Source of the DNA: Tardiphaga robiniae
GTDB taxonomy: Bacteria > Pseudomonadota > Alphaproteobacteria > Rhizobiales > Xanthobacteraceae
Length of the DNA: 64,000 bases
Direction of reading: 5' to 3'
Assembly (NCBI RefSeq): GCF_001618955.1
Contig: NZ_LVYV01000023.1
Span: 62,001-126,000, forward strand
Shown here: positions 1 through 8,052 of the stretch, in pieces
Numbering within the stretch: position 1 is the stretch's first letter
How the letters are laid out: every line of letters begins with the position of its first letter
The notes under the pieces: generated by a model
Told to the model about the DNA's origin: nothing
What the model saw: the letters and a program-made list of their open reading frames with translations, nothing else
Databases searched by the model: none
Program-made: the position numbers and the translations under genes

Positions 1-774
1 ATGACCGTCGATCGGGCCGACATAATAGAAGCCGAGTTCTTCGAACAGCGTGCCGCCGTTGACCATGAAGCCGCGCGAATATTCTTCGACGCGCTCGGCA
101 CGGTCGGCGATCAGCTTCGGCAGATGCTTGCCGAGCTGCTTGGCGGCATCGCGCAGCGAGCGGTAGGTCTTGCCCGAATACATGCGCGACAGATAGGCCG
201 ACATGGCGCCGACCGGCGGCGCGATCGACATGTCATTGTCGTTGAGGATGACGATGAGGCGGGAATTCATCGCGCCGGCGTTGTTCATGGCTTCATAAGC
301 CATGCCGGCCGACATCGAACCGTCACCGATCACGGCGATAACGTTGTTCTTGCCGCCGGAGAGGTCGCGGGCAACCGCCATGCCGAGGCCGGCGGAGATC
401 GAGGTCGAGGAATGTGCGGCGCCGAACGGATCGTATTCGCTCTCGCTGCGCTTGGTGAAGCCGGACAGGCCACCGGCGGTGCGGAGCGTACGGATGCGGT
501 CGCGGCGACCGGTGAGGATCTTGTGCGGATAGGCCTGATGGCCGACGTCCCAGATGATGCGGTCGCGCGGCGTATCGAAGACGTAGTGGAGGGCGGTGGT
601 CAGTTCGACAACGCCGAGACCGGCGCCGAAGTGGCCGCCGGTGACGGACACCGCATCGATGGTCTCCTGACGAAGCTCGTCGGCAACCTGACGAACCCGC
701 TCGATCTTCAGCTTCCGGAGATCTGCCGGAGTCTTGATGGTATCGAGCAGCGGTGTCTTACTAAAATCGGTCAC
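1..774 (-). CDS. dxs: 1-deoxy-D-xylulose-5-phosphate synthase, N-terminal part (runs off the window)
   Basis: This is the first 258 codons of DXS, the thiamine-diphosphate enzyme that condenses pyruvate and glyceraldehyde 3-phosphate in the first step of the non-mevalonate isoprenoid pathway. Translation from a GTG at 774 begins [16 protein letters not shown] and runs through the DXS N-terminal helix and the thiamine-diphosphate site, visible as [13 protein letters not shown] followed by ILNDNDMSI. The frame is open to the window edge, so the gene is cut by the window and not broken. An in-frame ATG is missing near the conserved start, which supports GTG. It lies downstream of the HDAC-like gene and xseB on the same strand, a familiar order in alphaproteobacteria. 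Family assignment is secure. Confidence 0.96.
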   Translation of the reverse strand, partial: MTDFSKTPLLDTIKTPADLRKLKIERVRQVADELRQETIDAVSVTGGHFGAGLGVVELTTALHYVFDTPRDRIIWDVGHQAYPHKILTGRRDRIRTLRTAGGLSGFTKRSESEYDPFGAAHSSTSISAGLGMAVARDLSGGKNNVIAVIGDGSMSAGMAYEAMNNAGAMNSRLIVILNDNDMSIAPPVGAMSAYLSRMYSGKTYRSLRDAAKQLGKHLPKLIADRAERVEEYSRGFMVNGGTLFEELGFYYVGPIDGH

Positions 775-1117
775 GGCACTATTCCAATTTTACATGTCCG
801 GGACTGCGTCTGGCATCGGAGCCGTCGCGTTTCCGCGCGCCCACCGGACAACCGCAGCCTCCAGAACCGGGAAGCCTGTTTCGAGGCCTTATAATGGGCT
901 TCGATTTTTCAGTGTGATATCTAACATGCTTGGCGGCGACTTCATCTGATCATTTTTGCCAGATGAATGAAGCGCTTATCTACGTTAACGGCCGGCGTTT
1001 CAGCCTGCTCGTCAGCGCATAGTCCTAGTCCCTTTACACCAAAGCGATGGCCAAAGCCAACCGCCGTGCCTGCGGGGGTGGCAGCACAATGGCGCTATGG
1101 ACATTCGCGCGGTGTGC
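775..1117. other. Intergenic stretch upstream of dxs
   Basis: No convincing gene is seen in these 343 bases. They lie between the end of the membrane hydrolase gene and the dxs start, and probably carry the dxs promoter and leader. Short open frames on both strands here have no recognisable family and arginine-rich, shadow-like composition. Confidence 0.5.
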
Positions 1118-2470
1118 CTAGCCGATGCGCCGGGCGACCGGTTCCGTCTCATGGGAACCCGTGTGGGTGGGGCTCTTGGCGCCCAAATCGAGCTTTTTCC
1201 ATGCGTTTTCGCGGGTGGTGGGGGGGCCATCGACCAACGCCAAAGTTGTAGCCGGCTGACTGACACGCCCCCTGAGAGGCACAGGTCCGCAAACGATCAT
1301 GAAGAAATCGTAGGCATGCGGCCGCTCATTGGCCATGACGAACTGGAAGTGCACCCGGAAGAACTTCCAGCGGAACCGGTTGTAATGTTCCGGGCGGATG
1401 ATTTCGCGGAACCGGACGGGGACGATGGTTGGATTCCGCCGGGCCGGGCCAGCGTCGATCCCGTGACCGGCGATTGGATCGAACGGGAAGAAGTTCATGA
1501 CGTCCTTGCGGGATTGGCAGTCGATCCAGTCGATGGAAGGCTCCACGGCCAGCAGCCGCAAATTGTCGCGAAAGCCTTGCGCGACTCTATGGAAGCCGAC
1601 GATCGGCATATTGCCGCCGAGCGTCAGCAGCACGACACGAGGGCCGTGGCTGCCGAGTTCCGGATCGAGCTTCAGCGCACGGGCGAGGATTTCGGAGCCA
1701 AGGAACGACCCGGAGCTGTGACCGACCAGCACGATTTCCTGCGCTTTGGTAGACTTGGCGACCTGGACCAGATGCTGCGCGAAGCGGTCGATCCGGGCGT
1801 CCCAGTCCGGCCGGTTGCCGTGGGAAAACTGCCAGGTGAAGATCGTGTCGGCCATCAGATAGAGCAGATAGGTGTGCTTTTCGGTGTATTTCAGCAACGT
1901 GCCGAGCACGGCCACAAACACCGCCACAGCGCCGCAGCCCACCAGAAATCCGTGTATTCCAAGCGCCTGCAGCCCTAACACGAACAGCCAGGCGATGCCC
2001 GCCGACCAGATCGCTCCGTTGAGCAGCAGGACGTGGGGCCAGCTGATGAAGGTGGCGAAGCGCCAATGCGCCTTCCAGAACCGGCCCATCGTGCCGGAGA
2101 AGACGAGGCCCCAATAGATGGCGATGGCGTGGATGAGCGTGCGCCAGATCGGCACGGCCAGATCGCGCTGGATCATATCTTCCCAGCGCAGGAAGTCGTA
2201 ATCGGTCGTGGTCTGCCAGCCGTCGCCGGAGGTTTCGATGCGCCAGGAGGCCGATTCATGCGCGAATTCGCCGTCCGTATGGCCCTTCGGCCGGCTGACC
2301 GAGGTCGTCAGACCATAAAGGCGGCCGAACTTGCGCAGTTCGGTCCGAAACATGCGGTAATACTGCGAGAGTCCCCGCGGATCGTATCCCTGCACATAGA
2401 TGACATGACGGTGCTGGACGCGCACGCTGGTTCCCCGGACTGACGGCGGACTATAAACAGGCCGCGCCAT
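1118..2470 (-). CDS. Membrane-associated alpha/beta-hydrolase-like protein of unknown function
   Basis: A 450-residue protein with hydrophobic segments at roughly residues 110-125 and 140-193, followed by a soluble domain that carries the nucleophile elbow GHSSGS at residues 250-255 (serine 252 would be the nucleophile). The N-terminus has HVIYVQGYDPRG, an alpha/beta-hydrolase first-strand and oxyanion-type segment. Together these point to a lipase/esterase-like fold interrupted by a membrane insertion. No substrate can be named. The gene sits between xseB and dxs on the same strand, but nothing in it suggests an isoprenoid role. The C-terminal 50 residues are low in hydrophobicity and look poorly conserved. 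Confidence 0.8.
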   Translation of the reverse strand: MARPVYSPPSVRGTSVRVQHRHVIYVQGYDPRGLSQYYRMFRTELRKFGRLYGLTTSVSRPKGHTDGEFAHESASWRIETSGDGWQTTTDYDFLRWEDMIQRDLAVPIWRTLIHAIAIYWGLVFSGTMGRFWKAHWRFATFISWPHVLLLNGAIWSAGIAWLFVLGLQALGIHGFLVGCGAVAVFVAVLGTLLKYTEKHTYLLYLMADTIFTWQFSHGNRPDWDARIDRFAQHLVQVAKSTKAQEIVLVGHSSGSFLGSEILARALKLDPELGSHGPRVVLLTLGGNMPIVGFHRVAQGFRDNLRLLAVEPSIDWIDCQSRKDVMNFFPFDPIAGHGIDAGPARRNPTIVPVRFREIIRPEHYNRFRWKFFRVHFQFVMANERPHAYDFFMIVCGPVPLRGRVSQPATTLALVDGPPTTRENAWKKLDLGAKSPTHTGSHETEPVARRIG

Positions 2471-2526
2471 GCGCCAAGCGCTAATTCGGCCGCGGGGTGG
2501 TGCGAGGTCTCAGCCCGCGCGATTTC

Positions 2527-2778
2527 CTACTGGACGTCCAGCGGTTCGGTGCCGATCGCTTTGCCGTTCGAATCCGTGGTGATTTTGTCCACGCGCGCTT
2601 CGGCCTGACGCAGCAATTCGTCGCAGCGCCGTTTCAGCGCCTCGCCACGCTCATAGATGGCGACCGACTCTTCCAGCGGCACCTTGCCGTCTTCGAGGCG
2701 CTTCACGATCGATTCCAGTTCTTCGATCGCGGTCTCAAACGTCAGCTTCTTGACGTCAGCATGGGTGTTCTCGGCCAT
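2527..2778 (-). CDS. xseB: Exodeoxyribonuclease VII small subunit
   Basis: An 83-residue protein starting MAENTHADVKKLTFETA. It shows the XseB pattern of a short helical protein with FETAIEELESIVKRLEDG, the LEESVAIYERGEAL segment and a CDELLRQAEARV helix. XseB binds XseA to form exonuclease VII, which degrades single-stranded DNA in DNA repair. The ATG at 2778 matches the family N-terminus; an open frame extends 13 codons upstream but carries no family sequence. xseA is not in the window, which is normal for this lineage where xseB travels with dxs. Confidence 0.95.
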   Translation of the reverse strand: MAENTHADVKKLTFETAIEELESIVKRLEDGKVPLEESVAIYERGEALKRRCDELLRQAEARVDKITTDSNGKAIGTEPLDVQ

Positions 2779-2870
2779 TCGGTTTCCCGTGTGCGCATTT
2801 TGGAAGGACGGAGTCAAAGATATGTTTGAGGGCGTATTGTGGCGGGTACGTTTTGCGACCTGCGCCCCTT

Positions 2871-3806
2871 TCAGCGCGATGCCCCCATCAGCGCAGAAAC
2901 ATGGGCTGCGGCCGATTCTTTCAAGCCCTGCAGATCATAACCACCCTCGAGTACCGAGACAATGCGGCCACCGGCGGTGCTGTCGGCGAGATCCATCAGC
3001 TTGCGCGTCACCCAGCCGAAATCCTCGGCGTCCAGATTGAGCGACGCGAGCGGATCGCGGCGATGCGCATCGAAGCCTGCGGAGATGATCAGCAGTTCCG
3101 GTGCGAATTTCTGCAATTGCGGGAGGATGAGATTGTCGAAGGCAGAGCGAAATTTTGCACTGCCGTCGCCGTCATGCAGCGGTGCATTGACGACCGTGTC
3201 GTGCTCACCGCGCTCCTGGGATGCGCCGGTGCCGGGAAACAGAGGCATCTGATGTGTCGAGCAATACATCACCGTAGGGTCGGCCCAGAAAATGTCCTGC
3301 GTGCCATTGCCATGGTGGACGTCGAAATCCACGACGGCCGCACGGGTAATGCCGTAGGTGCGCTGCGCATACCGCGCTGCAATCGCGGCCTGATCGAAAA
3401 AGCAGAAGCCCATCGGTTTGTTGTGCTCGGCGTGATGGCCGGGCGGGCGCGTCGCGACAAAGGCATTGCTGTGCTCGCCTTTCATGACTGCGTCGGTCGC
3501 CGCGATTGCGCCGCCGACGCCGCGCATCACGGCTTCCCAGGTGCCGGGGGACATCGACGTGTCGCCGTCGAGATAGACGAGGCCGCTACTCGGCGCAACG
3601 TGGCGCAATTCGTCGATGTAGTGATTGTCATGGCACAGGCTGACCACTTCGAGATCGCCCTTCGGCGCTTCGCTCCGCACCAGCGCGTTGAAACGGTCTT
3701 CGCTGAGTGCCTGCGCCACCGCGCGCATACGGTCGGGGCGTTCGGGATGACCGGGCGGGGTGAGGTGATCGAGCGAGGCCGGATGGCTCAGGAGAAGTGT
3801 CGTCAT
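2871..3806 (-). CDS. Histone deacetylase family protein (acetylpolyamine amidohydrolase / HDAC-like)
   Basis: A 311-residue zinc amidohydrolase of the arginase/deacetylase fold. Visible motifs are the proton-relay histidine pair in RPPGHHAEHNKPMGFCFFD, the zinc ligands in DFDVHHGNGTQD, the SAGFDAHRRDP loop and the EGGYDL tyrosine near the C-terminus. Bacterial members remove acetyl groups from polyamines or other small molecules, so the true substrate is open. I chose the ATG at 3806 (MTTLLLSHPASLDHLTPPGHPERPDR), where the family begins; an earlier start at 3821 would add five residues. It heads the minus-strand run HDAC-like, xseB, hydrolase, dxs. Confidence 0.93.
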   Translation of the reverse strand: MTTLLLSHPASLDHLTPPGHPERPDRMRAVAQALSEDRFNALVRSEAPKGDLEVVSLCHDNHYIDELRHVAPSSGLVYLDGDTSMSPGTWEAVMRGVGGAIAATDAVMKGEHSNAFVATRPPGHHAEHNKPMGFCFFDQAAIAARYAQRTYGITRAAVVDFDVHHGNGTQDIFWADPTVMYCSTHQMPLFPGTGASQERGEHDTVVNAPLHDGDGSAKFRSAFDNLILPQLQKFAPELLIISAGFDAHRRDPLASLNLDAEDFGWVTRKLMDLADSTAGGRIVSVLEGGYDLQGLKESAAAHVSALMGASR

Positions 3807-4156
3807 GCAAATGGTCCGCAAGCGTGGGGTGCGCTGGTATGATGGGACGATAACCTAGCTGGTCGGGTCAGGTTCCGATAGAGGGACATCGCCGGTGCAG
3901 TTCTCGCGCACGACCGATTCACGGCGATTCATCGATGCGGCGCGACTGCGCAGAATTGAAACGCGCATGAAGCGTCGGCGGCTATCAATAGGGACAACAG
4001 CATTCTTCAGAGATGGTACACGTATCAATGCCGTCCGAATTCTGCAGCTGCGCGCGCATATGTGCAGGCGACGGTTGAAAGTGGAGGCCGTTGAATTTCA
4101 TGACGATCATGGACGGATCGGCAAGTGCATGTTGAATATGGCGGCGCTCTTTCTTT

Positions 4157-4349
4157 CCCTCCCTCAAGCGGCGGAGCCGCGCCGTGGGGAGGGTGGATCG
4201 ACCGCATCAGCGGTCGAGACGGGTGGGGTGTTGCAATAGGCGACGCTCTCACGTGGGGCACCCCACCCCGGCCTCCACTTCAGCGACGCTGCGCATCGCC
4301 TCGTTCGGCCGACCCTCCCCACTGCGCGGCTTCGCCGCTTGAGGGAGGG
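4157..4349. repeat. Long imperfect palindrome (dispersed repeat type 1)
   Basis: The left arm at 4157-4194 begins CCCTCCCTCAAGCGGCGGAG and the right arm at 4312-4349 is its reverse complement with few differences, ending GCTTGAGGGAGGG. Inside lies a second inverted pair built on GGTGGGGTG and CACCCCACC. The 193-base unit could fold into a long cruciform or hairpin and resembles the bulk dispersed repeats of Bradyrhizobium-type genomes. Confidence 0.8.
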
Positions 4350-5003
4350 ATATCGCGAACGCCTGCGCGTCTCAGCGTCTTCAACCGTCAAACAGCCACT
4401 GCTCTTCAGACATGCGTCATCGCCCCCATTGTTTGCGGCGCGGGGGCGCCGTCGTCTCTTGCATTCCTAGCCCCTTGTGAGAGGGCGTGCGGAACGCCAG
4501 GTGCCCGTTGCACCCTTGGGCCTGATGCCGACGCGGTCTTCCGCAAGAGTAATGCATCAGGACTTTCGGAGGCGCCGAGCGATTGCCCGACGTTCCGCAT
4601 ACGGTGTTTTTTCGGTTGCTTGCGCTTCGCCATGGCGAACGATCCGATCACCAAAATTACAGTCCCAAGGCGAAGGGACAGGGTGCCTCAAGCGAGTAAG
4701 CCGAACGCGTTTTGACTTGGTCGTCCGTCGCGTGATCTGCAGGTTTCTTCCACCCGAAGGCAAACCGTGCCGCCTGTCCCAGTGGTATCCTGACCACAGA
4801 CGATCCGGCCTGCCCGAAGACAGCCGTCACCCATGAACCGCGTAACGCCGCATCTTCGGCGTCCACCGCATCCCACCCCGCGAACGTGACGATCGCGATC
4901 GCCCCTCTCGGTGGGTCAGGACAAAGAGGAATATAAACCTGATGGGGATGTTGTCAACGAGAGATAGGAAAAAATGTTCGGGCGCTGTCTTGCCGCCCCA
5001 AAC

Positions 5004-5157
5004 TGTCATTCCGGGGCGCGGCCGGCACTTGCCGGACGCGAACCTCAGCCACTCCACTTGGAGTGGCAGGGAATCCCGACCTGTTCAGTGCAGAACACTT
5101 CGAGATTCCGGGCTCATGCCGGCCCGCTGCGCGGTCCGTCCCGCCCCGGAATGACGA
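5004..5157. repeat. Inverted dispersed repeat (TCATTCCGGGGCG type)
   Basis: The 13-base arm TCATTCCGGGGCG at 5006-5018 recurs exactly inverted as CGCCCCGGAATGA at 5142-5154. The interior contains the GATTCCGGGCTCATG-like segment common in repeats of this family. It lies just downstream of the nucleotidase stop and might act as its transcription end, though there is no thymine run. Confidence 0.8.
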
Positions 5158-5203
5158 GCCATGATGATTCCGGAATGACAGCTTAGGGCAGACAGTCGTT
5201 CCG

Positions 5204-6844
5204 CTAATCCACCCGCGCAATCCGCCCCAGCGGCATCGGCGACACCGGGCTGTTGGCCTTCATGTAAGCGTTCAGCGCATCGACATCATAGACGCCGACC
5301 AGCGGCTGCTGGCCCTCTTTCAATACCGTGAAGCCATCGCCGCCGACGGCCAGAAAGCCGTTCACGGTGACGCGATAGTTGGCCGTGAGATCGATCACCT
5401 TGCCATCCAGCATCATGCGCCCGGGTGGAACGCGCTGGCCGGCGGCTGCGCTGTTATCCCAGGCGTAGCTGAAGCCTTTCGAGACCTGCAGGATGCGCGG
5501 CCGGCTCGGGGTGTTCCATTGCTGCTCGAGCATCGCCTTGATCTGCGCACCTGTGAGCGTCAGCGTCACCAGCTGGTTGCGGAACGGCTGTGCTGCGAAA
5601 ACGTCGCCATAGGTCACGCTGCCGTCAGCGGACCTCACGATGTCGGCGCGGATGCCGCCGGGATTGGTGAAGGCGATCACGGCGGCGCCGAGATTGCCGG
5701 CCGATGTCGCAGCGAGATGTGCGTCGGCGATGATATCGCCAAGTGGGCTTTCGCCGGTCGTCATGTCGGGCATGCGCGACAGCGTTGCGGTGACCGATCC
5801 GGCGGGGCGACGGGCAATCGGCGCGGCTACCTTGTCATAGGCGGCGAGCAAGGCGGTCTGCGCGGGATCGGCGGGATAGGTCGCCGTGCGCACGATGACA
5901 TTGTCGGCCTTGGCGCTGATGACATCGCGCGTTGTACGGTCGAGCTTGAGGTCGATGGTGGTGACCAGCGTGCCATATTTGTCGCCCGAGGTGACGAGCC
6001 GTCCGTCGATCTGGCACGTATAGGCGCGGTGGGTGTGACCACTGACCACGACATCGACCGCCTTATCGAACTTCTTCACAATATCGACGATTGGTCCGGA
6101 AATGCCCGGGCATTCATTGTAGTCGCCGGTGGGGAAGCCACCTTCATGGATCAGCACCACGATGGCCTCGACGCCTTTGGCCTTCAGTTCGGGCACCAGT
6201 GCGTTGACGGTGTCTGCCTCGTCCCTGAATTCGAGACCGGCAATGCCGGGCGGCGCGACGAGGCCGGGCGTACCTTTCAGCGTCAGCCCGATGAAGGCGA
6301 CGGGAATGCCGTCGAATGTCTTGATCTGATAGGACGGCAGCAGCGGTTTGCCGGTCTTGGTATCGATGGTCGAGGCGGCGAGATAGTTGAACGTCGCGCC
6401 AGCAAACGGATGCGGGCCCTGACAGCCGTCGACGGGATGGCAGCCGCCGGTCTGCATGCGTAGCAGCTCCTCGCGGCCTTCATCGAATTCGTGATTGCCG
6501 ACCGAGGCGATCTCAAGGCCCATCATCGACAGTGCTTCGATGGTCGGTTCGTCATGAAACAGCGCGGAGAGAAACGGGCTGGCGCCGATCAGGTCGCCGG
6601 CGGCCACGAACACGCTGTTCGTCTTGTCGGCGCGGAGCTGCTTCACCAGCGTCGCCATATGCTCGGCACCGCCGGCGGGCACGGTGATCTTCTTCGTCCT
6701 GTCGGCGGGATCGTCGATGGTGATGCCGCCGGGGGCAGGGCGCAGATTGCCGTGGAAGTCGTTGATGGCGAGGACGGTGACGTCGACCGAAGGGGGGGAT
6801 TGAGCGTAAACACTCGTTGAGCCCAGTAAGCAGGCTGCGATCAT
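5204..6844 (-). CDS. Secreted bifunctional metallophosphatase/5'-nucleotidase (UshA/YfkN family)
   Basis: A 546-residue exported metallophosphoesterase. After a short hydrophobic leader (MIAACLLGSTSVYAQS) come the dimetal motifs INDFHGNLRP, GDLIGASPFLS, GNHEFDEGREE and SGHTHRAYTC, then a C-terminal 5'-nucleotidase domain with NPGGIRADI. It should release phosphate from nucleotides or related esters in the periplasm. The frame stays open to 7048, but those extra 68 codons run through a dispersed repeat (6861-6938) and carry no family sequence, so I start at 6844. That start leaves an unusually uncharged signal peptide, so the original 5' end may have been altered by the repeat. Confidence 0.87.
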   Translation of the reverse strand: MIAACLLGSTSVYAQSPPSVDVTVLAINDFHGNLRPAPGGITIDDPADRTKKITVPAGGAEHMATLVKQLRADKTNSVFVAAGDLIGASPFLSALFHDEPTIEALSMMGLEIASVGNHEFDEGREELLRMQTGGCHPVDGCQGPHPFAGATFNYLAASTIDTKTGKPLLPSYQIKTFDGIPVAFIGLTLKGTPGLVAPPGIAGLEFRDEADTVNALVPELKAKGVEAIVVLIHEGGFPTGDYNECPGISGPIVDIVKKFDKAVDVVVSGHTHRAYTCQIDGRLVTSGDKYGTLVTTIDLKLDRTTRDVISAKADNVIVRTATYPADPAQTALLAAYDKVAAPIARRPAGSVTATLSRMPDMTTGESPLGDIIADAHLAATSAGNLGAAVIAFTNPGGIRADIVRSADGSVTYGDVFAAQPFRNQLVTLTLTGAQIKAMLEQQWNTPSRPRILQVSKGFSYAWDNSAAAGQRVPPGRMMLDGKVIDLTANYRVTVNGFLAVGGDGFTVLKEGQQPLVGVYDVDALNAYMKANSPVSPMPLGRIARVD

Positions 6845-6860
6845 TGCACGTGCGGCTGTC

Positions 6861-6938
6861 CTAACCTCTCCCCGCCCTTTGCGGGGAGAGGTCGACGGGC
6901 GAAGCGCAGCGAAGCCGGTCGGGTGAGGGGCAGGGCAC
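6861..6938 (-). repeat. Dispersed palindromic repeat, copy A (inverted relative to copy B)
   Basis: Read on the minus strand, this copy runs GTGCCCTGCCCCTCACCCGAC, through CGTCGACCTCTCCCCGC, to GCGGGGAGAGGTTAG. It matches copy B at 7066-7166 in both end segments and order. The CCTCTCCCCGC and GCGGGGAGAGG parts can pair as a hairpin. It lies against the likely start of the nucleotidase gene. Confidence 0.8.
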
Positions 6939-7065
6939 GATGTCAGCAATTCCGGAAGATCCCTCGGGTCGGATGTCCGCAACTTTCGCTGCGATAAGTA
7001 GTCATTCATGCCGTTGTCGTTTGACGTGACAGCGACACGATAGCTCACAATTGCGTTGACGACAG

Positions 7066-7166
7066 TGCCATGCCCCTCACCCGACCTTCATGCGCTGCGC
7101 GCCTGAACGTCGACCTCTCCCCGCCTAGCGAAGCTGCGCTTCGCACGGGAACGGGGAGAGGTTAAG
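7066..7166 (+). repeat. Dispersed palindromic repeat, copy B
   Basis: This copy runs GTGCCATGCCCCTCACCCGAC, then CGTCGACCTCTCCCCGC, and ends ACGGGGAGAGGTTAAG. Copies A and B face each other across about 127 bases that hold the first codons of the extended nucleotidase frame. It lies just beyond the 3' end of the enoyl-CoA hydratase gene, so it may also form its transcript end. Confidence 0.8.
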
Positions 7167-7180
7167 AAAGCGCAGAATCA

Positions 7181-7945
7181 TCACCCCTTCTTGCGCGCGA
7201 AGAACGCCTTGAAAGCCGCAATCGCCTCCTGCGACTTCATGCGTTCGCCGAACAGATGGCTTTCCTGATCGATGCGCCGCGTGAGATCCTCGGGCGGGAG
7301 TTTCAGCAGCCGGCGCGAGATCGCCACGGCTTCGGCGGGCAGGGCGCAGATTTCGCGGGCGACCTTGCGCGCCTCGACTTCGGTATGGCCGGGCGCAACG
7401 ACTTCATTGACGAAGCCGGCGGCCTTGCCGTCCTCCGCATCCATGGCGCGGCCCATCACCAGCGCCGCGAAGGCGCGCTGATGGCCCATGGTGCGCGGAA
7501 ACAGCAGGCTGGATGCGCCTTCCGGCACCAGGCCGAGATGGATGAAGGGCGTCTTGAAGGTTGCCGTGGTCGAGGCCAGCACATAATCGCAGTGAAACAG
7601 CATCGTGGTGCCGATGCCGATGGCGATGCCGTCGACAGCCGCGATGATCGGCTTGGTATTTTGGGCCAGCGAATAGAGAAACTTGATGGCATTGGAGGAA
7701 CGGAATTCGGGGGCTTTCGGTTCGGTGCCGTCTTTCAGAAAATCCTGCAGGTCATTGCCCGCGGTGAAGGCGCCGGAGCCGCCGGTGATGATCATGCAGC
7801 GGATATCGGGATTGTTCTGCGCGGTGTCGATCGCATCCGACATGGCGCGATACATGTCCTGCGTCAGCGCGTTCTTCTTTTCCGGCCGGCGCAGCGTGAT
7901 CACGCGCGTGGCCTCTTCGTCGGTCACGATCAGATGTTCGGTCAT
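7181..7945 (-). CDS. Enoyl-CoA hydratase/isomerase family protein
   Basis: A 254-residue crotonase-fold protein. The oxyanion-hole segment AFTAGNDLQDFL and the second motif CDYVLASTTATFKTPF, then LGLVPEGASSLLFPRTMG, are visible. Only the glutamate in VPEGASS is at a usual catalytic place, and this loop resembles delta3,delta2-enoyl-CoA isomerases and PaaG-like members more than classical hydratases. It probably acts in fatty acid or aromatic acyl-CoA breakdown together with the acyl-CoA dehydrogenase upstream on the same strand, about 107 bases away. Confidence 0.88.
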   Translation of the reverse strand: MTEHLIVTDEEATRVITLRRPEKKNALTQDMYRAMSDAIDTAQNNPDIRCMIITGGSGAFTAGNDLQDFLKDGTEPKAPEFRSSNAIKFLYSLAQNTKPIIAAVDGIAIGIGTTMLFHCDYVLASTTATFKTPFIHLGLVPEGASSLLFPRTMGHQRAFAALVMGRAMDAEDGKAAGFVNEVVAPGHTEVEARKVAREICALPAEAVAISRRLLKLPPEDLTRRIDQESHLFGERMKSQEAIAAFKAFFARKKG

Positions 7946-8052
7946 GTCAATTCCCTGGCATAGCCCATAGCGCCCCGCAAAAAGCGCGGTTGGCGCGTTT
8001 CCTCCGCCGGATATTACATCAATCCGCTGCGGCCGATATGGTGGGCGATGGC

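Larger units (their letters stand above)
3807..5203. other. Gene-poor 1.4 kb intergenic region with palindromic repeats
   Basis: No gene can be supported here. Short open frames on both strands are arginine-, proline- and serine-rich and lack recognisable families or plausible ribosome binding sites. The region holds two large inverted repeats (listed separately) separated by about 650 bases with no visible function. It looks like a site where dispersed family repeats accumulated between the HDAC-like gene and the nucleotidase gene. Confidence 0.6.

Noticed and set aside
1-894. Long open frame on the plus strand at the window start
   Set aside because: It is the antisense shadow of dxs. The minus-strand translation has the thiamine-diphosphate motifs, and this frame has no family features.
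3895-4239. Possible 114-residue protein before the long palindrome
   Set aside because: Its 3' end runs through the palindromic repeat, and the composition is arginine-rich without a family match.
4157-5157. Palindromic repeats considered as a CRISPR array
   Set aside because: The units are different from each other, inverted, and lack regularly spaced direct repeats and spacers; no cas genes are present.
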